64,000 bases of DNA from Tardiphaga sp. 709 (lineage in GTDB: Bacteria > Pseudomonadota > Alphaproteobacteria > Rhizobiales > Xanthobacteraceae): NCBI RefSeq assembly GCF_032401055.1, contig NZ_CP135529.1:4400501-4464500 (forward strand), read 5' to 3'. Positions 7,548 to 17,148 of the stretch are shown here, piece by piece. Below the pieces are notes generated by a model that had not been told where the DNA came from, did no database searches, and saw only the letters and a program-made list of their open reading frames with translations. Position numbers and translations under genes: made by a program. Positions within the stretch are counted from its first letter, which is position 1. Every line of letters starts with the position of its first letter.

Positions 7548-9152
7548 GTGGAAGCCAAGTTTCAAATTTTCCTGGTTTTGATCGCTGCGCTCGCAGGTAC
7601 AGCGTGGCTGGCCAAGCGCATCAGCATCGCCCCCGCGATCCTGCTGCTGCTGGCCGGCATTGCACTGGCCTTCGTGCCGGGCATGCCCTCGATCCAATTG
7701 CCGCCGGATGTGGTGCTGCTGGGCGTGCTGCCGCCGCTGATCTATTCGGCCTCCGTCGCCATGAGCTGGCGCGAATTCCGTGCCAATCTGCGCATCATCA
7801 CGCTGCTGGCGGTCGGATGCGTGATCTTCACCGCGTGCCTCGTCGCCACCGCGACGCATTTTTTGATCGGGCTGCCGTGGTCGGTCGGCTTCCTGCTCGG
7901 CGCCATCGTTGCGCCGCCGGATGTGGTGGCGCCGCTGGCGATTGCGCGCAAAATCGGCCTGCCGCGCCGGATTCTGGTGGTGCTGGAAGGCGAGGGTCTC
8001 GCCAATGATGCGACGACGCTGATCCTGTATCGCTTTGCGGTGGTAGCGATCACCACCGGGGCATTCTCGCTGCCGAAGGCGGCGGGCACTTTCGTCGCCA
8101 TTCTCGCCTGCGAACTCGTCTTCGGCCTCGCCATCGGCTGGCTCAGCCTGCGCATGCGTCACCGCGCGCGCGATCCGCAGGTCGAGATCACGCTGTCGCT
8201 GCTGACGCCCTATGTCGCCTATCTCATTCCCGAACATTTCGGCGGCTCCGGCATCATCGCCACTGTGGCCTGCGGTCTCTACATCTCCTGGAACGGCCCG
8301 TTGCTGATCTCGGCGGCAACGCGTTTGCAGGGCATCTTCTTCTGGGATTTGGTGATCTATCTGGTCGAGGGTCTGCTGTTCCTTTTGACCGGCTTCCAGA
8401 TGCGGGCGCTAATCGAGAAATCGAAGGCGTTTCCGTTCGCCGATATCATGCTGGCCACGGTGCTCGTCACCGTCGTGATCATCGTGGCGCGTTTCGTCTG
8501 GGTCTATGCGGCGATCTATGTGCCGCGCTGGCTCAGCGCAGACCTGCGCAAGCGCGATCCTGCGCCGAACTGGCAATGGACCTTCGTCGTCGCCTTCACC
8601 GGCGTGCGCGGTGCCGTATCGCTCGCCGCAGCGCTGGCGCTGCCATTCACGCTGGTCTCGAACGAAGGCTTTCCGTCGCGCGACCTGATCCTGTTCGTCT
8701 CCTTCAACATCATTCTGATCACGCTGGTGGGATTCGGCCTGTGCCTGCCCATCGTGGTGAAGTGGCTCGGCGTGACCAAAATTGGCCGCGAGGAATATAT
8801 CGCCGAGCACGAGGCTGAACTCGCTACGCGCCGCGAGGCGCTGGCGACAGCCCTGGCGCGGCTCGATGCCATGACCGACGATCGTGAGCTGTCTGACGAA
8901 GTCGTGAAGCTGCTGCGCGCGCGCCATGAAAGCCGCTCGAACCAGCTGCCGGGCGAGCTCGATCCCGACGTCGACGTCTCGGCGGTCGGCATCGATCTGG
9001 TGCGCGAACTCATCAAGGCCGAGCGCAAATTCATCCACGCGCAACTCCGCGACGGCAAGATCACCGACGAAAGCCGAAGGAGAATCGAGCGCGATCTGGA
9101 TCTGGAAGAAGCGGGGCTGACCAATCGCGAATTTCGGCGGATTCCGCTGTAG
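7548..9152 (+). CDS. Na+/H+ antiporter, CPA1/NhaP type
   Basis: A monovalent cation-proton antiporter of the inner membrane, 534 residues. Residues 1-410 hold about twelve membrane helices. Conserved features include the GAIVAPPDVVAP loop, the GEGLANDATTLILY segment (the aspartate of the ND pair is the expected ion-binding residue) and FTGVRGAVSLAAALALP. Residues ~415-534 are a soluble, charged, largely helical cytoplasmic tail, as in other NhaP-type proteins. The start is GTG at 7548, preceded by a GAGGATA stretch. The converging gene begins seven bases beyond the stop. Confidence 0.87.
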   Translation: MEAKFQIFLVLIAALAGTAWLAKRISIAPAILLLLAGIALAFVPGMPSIQLPPDVVLLGVLPPLIYSASVAMSWREFRANLRIITLLAVGCVIFTACLVATATHFLIGLPWSVGFLLGAIVAPPDVVAPLAIARKIGLPRRILVVLEGEGLANDATTLILYRFAVVAITTGAFSLPKAAGTFVAILACELVFGLAIGWLSLRMRHRARDPQVEITLSLLTPYVAYLIPEHFGGSGIIATVACGLYISWNGPLLISAATRLQGIFFWDLVIYLVEGLLFLLTGFQMRALIEKSKAFPFADIMLATVLVTVVIIVARFVWVYAAIYVPRWLSADLRKRDPAPNWQWTFVVAFTGVRGAVSLAAALALPFTLVSNEGFPSRDLILFVSFNIILITLVGFGLCLPIVVKWLGVTKIGREEYIAEHEAELATRREALATALARLDAMTDDRELSDEVVKLLRARHESRSNQLPGELDPDVDVSAVGIDLVRELIKAERKFIHAQLRDGKITDESRRRIERDLDLEEAGLTNREFRRIPL

Positions 9153-9158
9153 CGTCGC

Positions 9159-9707
9159 TCAGCGGATGCGCTCGGTGAAGACCGGCTCGAAGAAGCGCCA
9201 CTCGTCGTAATAGGCATCGGGAAGCCTGTAGGGCTGGCAGTTCTCGAGCGCACGCATGCAACTCATCTGATACGCCTTGCTATAGGGCGTGGTCGAGGTG
9301 ATCGATATCGGGCGCGCCTCATCGATCATGCCATCGCGCTTCAGCTTGATCACAAAGATCGCCTCGATCGGCTCCTTGCCGCCACCACCGGGCTTTTTCC
9401 AGCATCGCTCCACCTGGGCTTTGAAGAGTGGTTCCCAGTGAGCTGCAGCGTTGCCGGTCCGCTTCGGCACCTGAGGGGGCACTGCCGGCGGCGTCTGCGG
9501 TGATGGCGCGATGTCAGGCCGCGTGAAGCGGCCAGGCAGGCCAAACATCTGAGCGTTGCAAGAGGCTGAGGAGACAAGAATGAAAAAGGCGCCGGCGACC
9601 GTAGCGTTCGGCCCGGGTGCAATCCGAATAAGCGATTGCCGAGACGCAAGACTGCCTCTTCGCGTGCTGTATCCTAAAATAAAACTATAGATTGAAATTA
9701 TCGCCAT
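9159..9707 (-). CDS. Secreted protein with TolA/TonB-like C-terminal domain
   Basis: The last ~100 residues, from the start of AHWEPLFKAQVERCWKKP through the final FFEPVF, resemble the C-terminal domain of TolA/TonB-type envelope proteins. Two cysteine pairs are available for disulfides. A hydrophobic stretch ending in VSSASCNAQ looks like a signal peptide with a cleavage site, followed by a proline-rich linker. The open frame starts at 9707, but the first ~35 residues are probably not translated. The signal peptide starts later, and a start at 9707 would leave only 28 bases for two divergent promoters. Its role in envelope integrity is an inference. Confidence 0.55.
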   Translation of the reverse strand: MAIISIYSFILGYSTRRGSLASRQSLIRIAPGPNATVAGAFFILVSSASCNAQMFGLPGRFTRPDIAPSPQTPPAVPPQVPKRTGNAAAHWEPLFKAQVERCWKKPGGGGKEPIEAIFVIKLKRDGMIDEARPISITSTTPYSKAYQMSCMRALENCQPYRLPDAYYDEWRFFEPVFTERIR

Positions 9708-9735
9708 GGCAGCAAAAATGTGCTAAACATAATCG

Positions 9736-9963
9736 ATGACCCGTCAGGATATCGAACTCATCCTTGAACAAGTCGCCACCTGGCCGGAAGAGGCGCAGGA
9801 AGAGTTTTTGACGTCGTTCAATGAGATCGAGGCAAAGCACGTCGGTGTCTACCAATTGGATGACGAAGAGCGGGCTGCCGTGCTCCGCGGTCTTGCTGAA
9901 ATGCGAGCTGGCCAGTTGGCTAGCGAAGAAGAAGTTGCTGCTCTCTTCAATCGCTTTCGCTGA
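9736..9963 (+). CDS. Antitoxin of a type II toxin-antitoxin pair
   Basis: A 75-residue acidic protein whose last codon overlaps the start of a ParE-type toxin (TGATG). The small size, acidity and placement before the toxin are classic. The C-terminal ASEEEVAALFNRFR resembles the toxin-wrapping tail of ParD-like antitoxins. The N-terminus lacks an obvious ribbon-helix-helix signature, so the DNA-binding fold is uncertain. The upstream bases 9660-9735 are unusually AT-rich for this window and must hold the promoter and any autoregulatory operator. Confidence 0.75.
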   Translation: MTRQDIELILEQVATWPEEAQEEFLTSFNEIEAKHVGVYQLDDEERAAVLRGLAEMRAGQLASEEEVAALFNRFR

Positions 9964-10268
9964 TGAAAGTCAGGTGGTCTAAGACCGCCGTGATCGAACT
10001 CGAAGAGATTTTCCTTTATATATCCGAGCGCAATGAGGCGGCTGCACGCGCAATTGTGGCTCGTATCGAGCGAGTTTGCACACAACTCGAACAATTCCCG
10101 TTCACAGGTGTGGCTACGAGCGAAGACGAGACCCGTATGCTGCCGATCGTGCGCTATCCGTTTTCGATCTTCTATGCAGTTGACGAAGGCTTGGATGAAG
10201 TCGTGATCCTTCATGTCCGTCATACGGCACGAAAAAAGCCGGCGACGGATGACCCGGTCGCCGGCTGA
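9963..10268 (+). CDS. Toxin of the RelE/ParE superfamily
   Basis: A 101-residue basic protein. VRWSKTAVIELEEIFLYISE is the usual ParE first helix. The core continues with an IERVCTQLEQFPFTGV segment and ends in RYPFSIFYAVDE and VVILHVRHTARK, all typical of ParE toxins. ParE toxins poison DNA gyrase; RelE relatives cut mRNA on the ribosome. The KSFKR-like pattern cannot decide between these. It overlaps the antitoxin by one base. The last ten codons overlap a hairpin that looks like the terminator of the converging ispG. Confidence 0.85.
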   Translation: MKVRWSKTAVIELEEIFLYISERNEAAARAIVARIERVCTQLEQFPFTGVATSEDETRMLPIVRYPFSIFYAVDEGLDEVVILHVRHTARKKPATDDPVAG

Positions 10269-10270
10269 TT
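10232..10270 (-). terminator. Intrinsic terminator of ispG, lying inside the toxin coding end
   Basis: The arms GCCGGCGAC (10238-10246) and GTCGCCGGC (10257-10265) form a perfect 9-bp stem. Read leftward, the stem is followed by six T residues (complement of AAAAAA at 10232-10237), about 24 bases after the ispG stop. Read rightward it is followed by TGATTTT, so it may work in both directions. It overlaps codons for the toxin's final residues. Confidence 0.75.
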
Positions 10271-10288
10271 TTGGAGTAGCTGCTTGAA

Positions 10289-11572
<1,284 letters not shown>

Positions 11573-11621
11573 GGGGTCTCGAATATCAGATTTAGATGAC
11601 ATCCAGCAATGTGTTAGTGGC

Positions 11622-12536
11622 CTAGGCCCTGACCGGTCGGTTAACGAGGACCAGCCCGGCGACGACCAATAGCGCAGCGAGGCCGAAGGCGGGGGTCAGG
11701 TGGTCGCCCATGATGAGATAGCCTGCCGCGACGCCAAACAAAGGGGTGATGAAGGTAAAAGCCGACAATTTGCTGGCGGAATAGGTCTTGATCAGCCCGA
11801 ACCAGAGCAAAAACGTGAATCCGACCACCCAGAAGGCCTGAAACGAGAGCAGGGACAGCGCCAGCGGACCGGGAACCCGGGTCAGGGTCTCGCCCGCCAG
11901 CAGCGCCGCCAGGCCCAAAATCGGGACAGACAGCCCGACTTGGTATCCCAGTGCCTTCTCGGGCGGTGCGTAGAGGAGTGGCGTCATCTTGACCACCAGC
12001 GTGGTCGCGGCCCACAGCCCCGCACCGGCGACGATCATCAGATCCCCGATCAGTACGTCGGTGGTGACGTCGGGCTGCGGGACGCCGATCGCCACGGCGA
12101 CGCCGGCGAAACTCACCGCGAGCCCGGCCCATTGCACCGGGCGCAGGCGTTCACCCAGGAACTGATAGGCGCCAAAGGCGACGAAAAACGGCATCGTGTA
12201 GAGGAAAACCGCGGCGCGCGAGGCCGTTGTGAATTGCAGACCGTGAAAGATCAGCACGAATTCGATGCCGAACAGCACGCCGGCGAACAGGCCGGCCTTC
12301 AGCGTGCCGTCGCGTTCGAACAGCTTGATGCCGCGCACGCGCGCAATGGCCAGGATGACCAGCAGCGCGCCGGCCGAGCGCAGCATCGCCTGCGTGTAGG
12401 GCGGGATATCGTGCAGCACCAGTTTGATGGCGATCTGGTTGAAGCCCCAGGTCAGGCACAGCATCAGCACGAGGGCGATAGCGCCGGCGGTGAGTGCGCG
12501 TCCGCCGGGTGGACTGATGATCACTTCTGCAGACAT
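11622..12536 (-). CDS. EamA/DMT superfamily inner-membrane transporter
   Basis: A 304-residue protein with ten membrane helices arranged as two EamA repeats of five (about residues 15-145 and 160-300). Typical elements are [12 protein letters not shown] at the start and [11 protein letters not shown] at the end of the first repeat. The substrate cannot be told from sequence. It follows the zur-like gene on the same strand with a gap of about 40 bases, so the two may be co-transcribed, but a metal substrate is only a guess. Confidence 0.82.
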   Translation of the reverse strand: MSAEVIISPPGGRALTAGAIALVLMLCLTWGFNQIAIKLVLHDIPPYTQAMLRSAGALLVILAIARVRGIKLFERDGTLKAGLFAGVLFGIEFVLIFHGLQFTTASRAAVFLYTMPFFVAFGAYQFLGERLRPVQWAGLAVSFAGVAVAIGVPQPDVTTDVLIGDLMIVAGAGLWAATTLVVKMTPLLYAPPEKALGYQVGLSVPILGLAALLAGETLTRVPGPLALSLLSFQAFWVVGFTFLLWFGLIKTYSASKLSAFTFITPLFGVAAGYLIMGDHLTPAFGLAALLVVAGLVLVNRPVRA

Positions 12537-12578
12537 GAAGCCTCGGGCCCGGCTTGTCGCCGTGTTGTTATGGGATCG

Positions 12579-13064
12579 TCACGCCTGACAGTGCGCGCAG
12601 GTTCCGGTGATTTCGACAACAGACAGTTTCGGGACGAAGCCAGTCGTCCGTGCGGCATCATTCAGGCTCTGCGCAACCTTCGTTGCGGGCACTTCGCCGA
12701 CCGACCCGCACTGGTCGCAGATCAGAAACGCGACCATCGAGGCGGTGCCGTGGTCGTGCGCGCAGGCCAGGAAGGCGTTGCGGCTCTCGATGCGGTGAAC
12801 GAGGCCGTTCTCCATCAGGAAATCGAGTGCGCGATACACGGTGATGGGTGCCGGACGCGAGGTGGTCTTGGCAAGCTCATCGATGATCTCGTAGGCCCCA
12901 AGCGGCCGATGGCTTGCGAGCAGCGCTTCAAGCACCTGCCGGCGGATCGGGGTCAGCTTTTGCGACCGGGCCGCACAGACATGCTCGGCATGATGCATCG
13001 CGTCCGCCGTACAGCGGTCGTGATCGTGGCCAGGAGCCGGGAAAGTTGGTTTCGGAACTGCCAT
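12579..13064 (-). CDS. zur: Fur-family transcriptional regulator, Zur-like
   Basis: A metal-responsive repressor of 161 residues. A winged-helix region (about 28-95) contains LTPIRRQVLEALLASHRPLG and APITVYRALDFLMENGLVHR. The C-terminal dimer and metal domain has CDQCG and, at the very end, CAHCQA, the two CxxC pairs of the structural zinc site. ACAHDHGT supplies regulatory ligands. The histidine-rich start GHDHDRC and the CxxC ending favour Zur over Fur or Irr. I chose ATG at 13064; the longer frame to 13196 starts in unrelated sequence. No clear ribosome site is visible, so the start is not certain. Confidence 0.8.
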   Translation of the reverse strand: MAVPKPTFPAPGHDHDRCTADAMHHAEHVCAARSQKLTPIRRQVLEALLASHRPLGAYEIIDELAKTTSRPAPITVYRALDFLMENGLVHRIESRNAFLACAHDHGTASMVAFLICDQCGSVGEVPATKVAQSLNDAARTTGFVPKLSVVEITGTCAHCQA

Positions 13065-13223
13065 ATGGAGGTAGCTTAACCCGTTCGGTGTGATTGTGCC
13101 CGTCTTTTTGGCGGTGGGGCCCAGTCTTACACCGAATCCAGCCCCGCCAAATGACGAGCGTTCCCTGCAGATGGGGGGACAGCCGGGCGATTGCAAAGGT
13201 TGAGTGGGCGATACCGGGCCGGA

Positions 13224-14219
13224 TCAGGTGGAGCTTTTGCGCTCCCGGCGCAGATCCGATGGCGAGGTGGCATATCGGCGCCGGAATGTCCGGTTGAAAT
13301 ACGACAAGTCGTTAAAGCCGGCCTCGTCGGCGATCTTCCCGATCCGCTCATCGGCCCGCAATGGGTCGAGTAGCAGTGCATGAGCATAGGCCAAACGCCG
13401 TTCGAGCAAATATTCCGACAGGCTGAGGCCGTGTTCGCGAAACAGCTTGCGGACATAATCCGGTGAGATTTTCTGAGCGGCCGCCAGTGTTTCGGCCGAG
13501 AGACCGTGATTTCCGAGGCTTGCTTCTATGGCTGCCTTGATCGCCTGCAAGCGCAGCATGCGGGTGCTGGAAGGTGGAGATGTCTCGGAGTGGTTCTCGC
13601 AACCGATTGTGAGAAGTGCGATCAGGCTACACAGATCGGCCACGACATGGTGCTGAAGATGGGTGGGGGCGGCCCCGTCCAGGTCGATTGCTTCCTGACA
13701 ATGCGCCATCAATAGCCGCAACGTCTGAGCCTCCAGGAGGACAGGTCGCATGAGCCAGGCGCCGAGATTCGGCACCTTGATCGACAGCGCAGCACGGTCG
13801 ATCTGAACGATCAGATGCTGCGTCTCACAAGATGACGTATGCCAACCGGTGTCCCTGGTTGTCATCAAGACCGCATGGTTCTGCTCGATGATTTCTTCGC
13901 GGCCATGCTGCGATGCGCGAGCCCGACCTTTCAGAACGACTGCAAAGACGACATCGTCGGGCGATGACGCAGTCGCAGCATCCGGCATGCGATCGTTCGC
14001 CGGAAATCCCGTGCCGATAAAAACAATCGCTCCGGGCAACCTGTGCAACGCAGCATCGGTTGAAAACGGGGTGTCCGTCGGAAGAGGGGACTCGACGTTG
14101 AATGTCAGGCGCCCGAATTGGAGCTGCGGTGTCTGCAGATTTTCGGAAGCAGCCGCGATTGATGAATCGGGCGTTTCGGGACCGGGCCCTGAAGTCACGA
14201 GGATCAGTCCTGCAAGCAT
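13224..14219 (-). CDS. AraC-family transcriptional regulator
   Basis: A regulator of about 331 residues. The last ~100 residues form an AraC DNA-binding domain with two helix-turn-helix motifs. The first contains LSAETLAAAQKISPDYVRKL and the second IGKIADEAGFNDLSYFNRTF. The N-terminal ~200 residues look like the AraC-binding-like domain of the CbdA/FeaR type. ATG at 14219 is one candidate; longer frames reach 14411. It faces away from the outer-membrane protein gene at 14477, which it might control. Its ligand is unknown. Confidence 0.75.
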   Translation of the reverse strand: MLAGLILVTSGPGPETPDSSIAAASENLQTPQLQFGRLTFNVESPLPTDTPFSTDAALHRLPGAIVFIGTGFPANDRMPDAATASSPDDVVFAVVLKGRARASQHGREEIIEQNHAVLMTTRDTGWHTSSCETQHLIVQIDRAALSIKVPNLGAWLMRPVLLEAQTLRLLMAHCQEAIDLDGAAPTHLQHHVVADLCSLIALLTIGCENHSETSPPSSTRMLRLQAIKAAIEASLGNHGLSAETLAAAQKISPDYVRKLFREHGLSLSEYLLERRLAYAHALLLDPLRADERIGKIADEAGFNDLSYFNRTFRRRYATSPSDLRRERKSST

Positions 14220-14476
14220 TGAACTACATCTTGGTCGTGCCAGCGCCGGATCACGTTCATACTGATCGCCGCTAGCGCGCCTTCTGGTATTTCTGTCTTT
14301 GATAGTTCGCGATGCGCCATGTGGCCTGAACGCAACAAGCAGAACGAATTGCGGTGCCAGTCTCATCCAGTCCTGCCGCGTCGCGTCCGTTCCAAGTCGC
14401 TGATGTCTCATTCAACTACACATCATCGAAGCAGGACCTTCGGCCTGCCTTTGTTGATCTGTTGTTGAGGAGACTG

Positions 14477-15322
14477 ATGGTGAAACGCACCGTATTGGCC
14501 GCTGCAGGCCTCGCCATCATGGCGTTTTCGTCGACCGCCGGCGCCGCGGATCTGTCCCCCCGCATGTACGCCAAGGCGCCGGTTCTGGTGGACCCCGGCA
14601 TCAACTGGACCGGATTTTATGTCGGCCTCAACGGCGGCTACAGCTGGGGCAAGGGCGACGCTACTTTCCTGCCGGGCACTGCCTTCGCGTCACCGATCAA
14701 ACAGGACGTCAATGGTGGCCTCGGCGGCGGCCAGATCGGCTACAACTGGCAGCTCGATCGCACATGGGTCGTCGGTCTCGAAGCCGATATCCAGGGGACC
14801 GGTGAACGTGGCAGCGCGAACTCTCCAGTGAGTTCGCTGCGGACCACCTTGCCCGGCGGAGACTTCAATCTGTTGACGCAGACATCGGCCAACAGCTCGT
14901 GGAGCTTCCCGTGGTTTGCGACCTTCCGCGGCCGCGTCGGCCTGCTGGCAACGCCGGATCTGCTGCTCTACGGCACCGGCGGTCTCGCTGTCGGCGAGGT
15001 CAAGTATTCGACACAGACGACAGTAACAGGCCAGATCTTCGGACCGGGCTCTGCCGGCACGACACCGGCCAGCGCCGCCGTGACGATTCCCGGCACGCTG
15101 TTTTCGGAATCACAGACCCGCGTCGGCTGGACCCTGGGCGCCGGTCTGGAAAAGAAGTTCGGCACCAACTGGTCGGCCAAGCTCGAATATCTGTATCTCG
15201 ATCTGGGCTCGGCGACCTATTTCGGAGGGACGGCCAACCAGACCTCGGTCGGCTTCCATGACCACGTCTTCCGCGCCGGCATCAATTACGCCTTCAGCCC
15301 CGCGGTCGTGGCCAAATACTGA
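14477..15322 (+). CDS. Outer-membrane beta-barrel protein, Omp25/porin-like family
   Basis: A 281-residue precursor. The signal peptide covers residues 1-22 and ends ...SSTAGAADL. The mature part begins NWTGFYVGLNGGYSWGKG, the standard opening of the alphaproteobacterial Omp25/Omp31-like eight-stranded barrels. It has GQIGYNWQ, FRGRVGLLATPDLLLYGTGG and the closing HVFRAGINYAF strand ending in aromatic-rich residues. The ATG at 14477 has a GGAG site seven bases upstream; the longer frame from 14354 is not used. A strong terminator follows at 15348. Confidence 0.88.
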   Translation: MVKRTVLAAAGLAIMAFSSTAGAADLSPRMYAKAPVLVDPGINWTGFYVGLNGGYSWGKGDATFLPGTAFASPIKQDVNGGLGGGQIGYNWQLDRTWVVGLEADIQGTGERGSANSPVSSLRTTLPGGDFNLLTQTSANSSWSFPWFATFRGRVGLLATPDLLLYGTGGLAVGEVKYSTQTTVTGQIFGPGSAGTTPASAAVTIPGTLFSESQTRVGWTLGAGLEKKFGTNWSAKLEYLYLDLGSATYFGGTANQTSVGFHDHVFRAGINYAFSPAVVAKY

Positions 15323-15347
15323 TCCTTTCGATCCTCCTGACGACCTC

Positions 15348-15373
15348 AAGCCCGGCCTCGTGCCGGGCTTTTT
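15348..15373 (+). terminator. Rho-independent terminator after the outer-membrane protein gene
   Basis: A perfect 9-bp stem (AAGCCCGGC, CTCGT loop, GCCGGGCTT) runs into five T residues, 26 bases after the stop codon at 15322. Confidence 0.9.
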
Positions 15374-15461
15374 GCTGTGCCGCCCATTGTGCGGAGGCCC
15401 GGGAGACCTAGCCATGCGCTAGTCGCGGGGCTGCGTCGTATCGTCCACCGATGCGTTATTC

Positions 15462-15478
15462 ATAAGCTTGCTTATAAT
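15462..15478 (+). promoter_or_regulatory. Palindromic operator overlapping a -10 box before marR-emrAB
   Basis: ATAAGC-TT-GCTTAT is a perfect palindrome at 15462-15475. A TATAAT hexamer overlaps it at 15473-15478 and another half site, AATAAGC, follows directly. The position, 25-40 bases before the MarR start, suits autorepression by the MarR protein. No good -35 hexamer is visible. Confidence 0.6.
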
Positions 15479-15502
15479 AAGCTAAGTTTACGGAGCGCCT
15501 CC

Positions 15503-15982
15503 ATGTCCTGCCAGCCTGACACCGGCACCGATTTCCTGTCTGCCTTGTTCGAGACCCAGCGCATGTTGCGGCTGCTGGCCGACAAGGAAGCGCGCCAGTT
15601 CGGCATGACCCGCGCCCAATGGGCGGTGCTCGCCAAGGTCGAGCGCAATGAGGGGCAAAAACAGACCGATCTCGCCGACGCCATGGAAATGGCGCCGATC
15701 AGCCTGACGCGGCTGATCGACAAGCTCTGCGATAGCGGTCTGATCGAACGCCGCAATGACGACACCGACCGCCGCATCAAGCGCCTCTATCTCACCGAGG
15801 CCGCGCGCCCGCTGACGGCAAAGCTGGCGGTGCTGCGCGGCAACCTGATGCAGGTCGCGTTCGCCGGCGTGAGCGAGGCCGACATGCACCAGCTGGTCGC
15901 GCATCTCGAAACCATCAAAGACAATATCCGCGCTGCGCTGAACCCCGCAGTCACAAAGACCAAGGAACAAGTCTATGGCTGA
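15503..15982 (+). CDS. MarR-family transcriptional repressor
   Basis: A 159-residue winged-helix regulator. The core contains MTRAQWAVLAKVERNEGQKQ, then LADAMEMAPISLTRLIDKLC (recognition helix). The wing, ERRNDDTDRRIKRLYLT, carries the DxR signature of MarR. I chose ATG at 15503 because the longer frame crosses the operator. It overlaps emrA by eight bases and heads the marR-emrA-emrB operon, so it very likely represses the pump at the adjacent palindrome and is released by pump substrates. Confidence 0.9.
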   Translation: MSCQPDTGTDFLSALFETQRMLRLLADKEARQFGMTRAQWAVLAKVERNEGQKQTDLADAMEMAPISLTRLIDKLCDSGLIERRNDDTDRRIKRLYLTEAARPLTAKLAVLRGNLMQVAFAGVSEADMHQLVAHLETIKDNIRAALNPAVTKTKEQVYG

Positions 15983-17144
15983 GCCCGTGCTGAAATTTCC
16001 CGACAAGGATGCGCCCGAGGGCGGATCCGATGGCGCCGCGACGACGCAGCGTGAGGGCGCGAAAGGTTTCCTGAAGCGCTATCGCCGGTCGCTGCTGCTG
16101 GTCGTGTTGCCGGCTGTGGTTCTGGCTGCCGGCGTTGCGTTCTATCTCTCAGGTGGCCGTTATGTCGGCACCGACGACGCCTATGTCGGTGCGCAGAAGG
16201 TGCTGATCACGCCGGATATCTCCGGTAAGGTCGACAAGGTCGTGGTGCGCGAAGGCCAGCATGTCAAAGAAGGCGACGTGCTGTTCGAGATCGATCCGAT
16301 CCCGTTCCGGCTGGCGCTTGACGATGCCAGGGCCAAGCTGGCCCAGGCAAAGACCACCTATGACAACCTCGTCAGCAATGTGAAGATCTATGGCCAGATG
16401 CAGGATCTGGCGCAGCAGGGCGTCGACTTCAAACAGCGCGACGTCGAACGCAAGTCGACGCTGGTGAAGAGCAACTTCGGCTCGCAGCTCGATCTCGATA
16501 ATGCGGCGACCGCGGCGGTGACCGCGAAAGCACAGCTCGAACTCCTGAGGCAGCAGCTCGCGACCTCGATGAACCAGTTGCTCGGCAATCCCGACCTGCC
16601 GCTGGCCCAATTCCCGCCTTACGCGCAGGCGCAGTCGGCGCTCGATCAGGCGCAGCGCAATCTCGACCACACCGCGCTGAAGGCGCCGATCTCCGGTGTC
16701 GCGACGCAGGTCGATAACATCCAGCTCGGCCGCTTCGCGATGGCCGGCACGCCGATCCTCACGGTGATCGACGACAACAGGCCATGGGTCGATGCCAACC
16801 TGAAGGAATCCGATTTCACTTACATCGCCGTCGGCCAGACCGTGGAGATCGATGTCGATGCGTTCCCGAACCATGCCTTCAAGGGCACCGTCGGTTCGCT
16901 GAGCCCCGGCACCGGCGCGCAATTCGCGATCCTGCCGCCGCAGAATGCCACCGGCAATTTCGTGAAGGTCGTGCAGCGTGTGCCGGTGCGGATCTATCTC
17001 GATTATGCAGATCCCTTCGTGAAGCGACTGAAGGCTGGTATGAGCACCTACACCACCATCGATACCAAGCATCATCGCTCGCTGGCGGGCCTGCTCGGAC
17101 TTTCGTCAGCCAAGGCGGAGTCGGCCAAGGCAAGTCAGGACTGA
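15975..17144 (+). CDS. emrA: HlyD-family membrane fusion protein (EmrA type)
   Basis: The periplasmic adaptor of a tripartite drug-efflux pump, 389 residues. A short cytoplasmic tail precedes one membrane helix (~35-57). The biotinyl-lipoyl-like halves follow (GTDDAYVGAQKVLITPDISG and ALKAPISGVATQVDNIQLGR) around a helical hairpin. The C-terminal barrel segment is DANLKESDFTYIAVGQTVEI. The start overlaps marR, and emrB begins four bases after the stop. A TolC-type outer channel is not encoded nearby. Confidence 0.9.
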   Translation: MAEPVLKFPDKDAPEGGSDGAATTQREGAKGFLKRYRRSLLLVVLPAVVLAAGVAFYLSGGRYVGTDDAYVGAQKVLITPDISGKVDKVVVREGQHVKEGDVLFEIDPIPFRLALDDARAKLAQAKTTYDNLVSNVKIYGQMQDLAQQGVDFKQRDVERKSTLVKSNFGSQLDLDNAATAAVTAKAQLELLRQQLATSMNQLLGNPDLPLAQFPPYAQAQSALDQAQRNLDHTALKAPISGVATQVDNIQLGRFAMAGTPILTVIDDNRPWVDANLKESDFTYIAVGQTVEIDVDAFPNHAFKGTVGSLSPGTGAQFAILPPQNATGNFVKVVQRVPVRIYLDYADPFVKRLKAGMSTYTTIDTKHHRSLAGLLGLSSAKAESAKASQD

Positions 17145-17148
17145 TCCG

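Noticed and set aside
7083-8237. A 384-codon open frame antisense to the DUF1345 and antiporter genes
   Set aside because: It is the GC-rich shadow of two recognisable genes; its Gln/Arg/His-rich product resembles no protein.
11700-13079. A 459-codon rightward open frame across the EamA and zur genes
   Set aside because: It crosses two recognisable genes on the opposite strand and has shadow-like composition.
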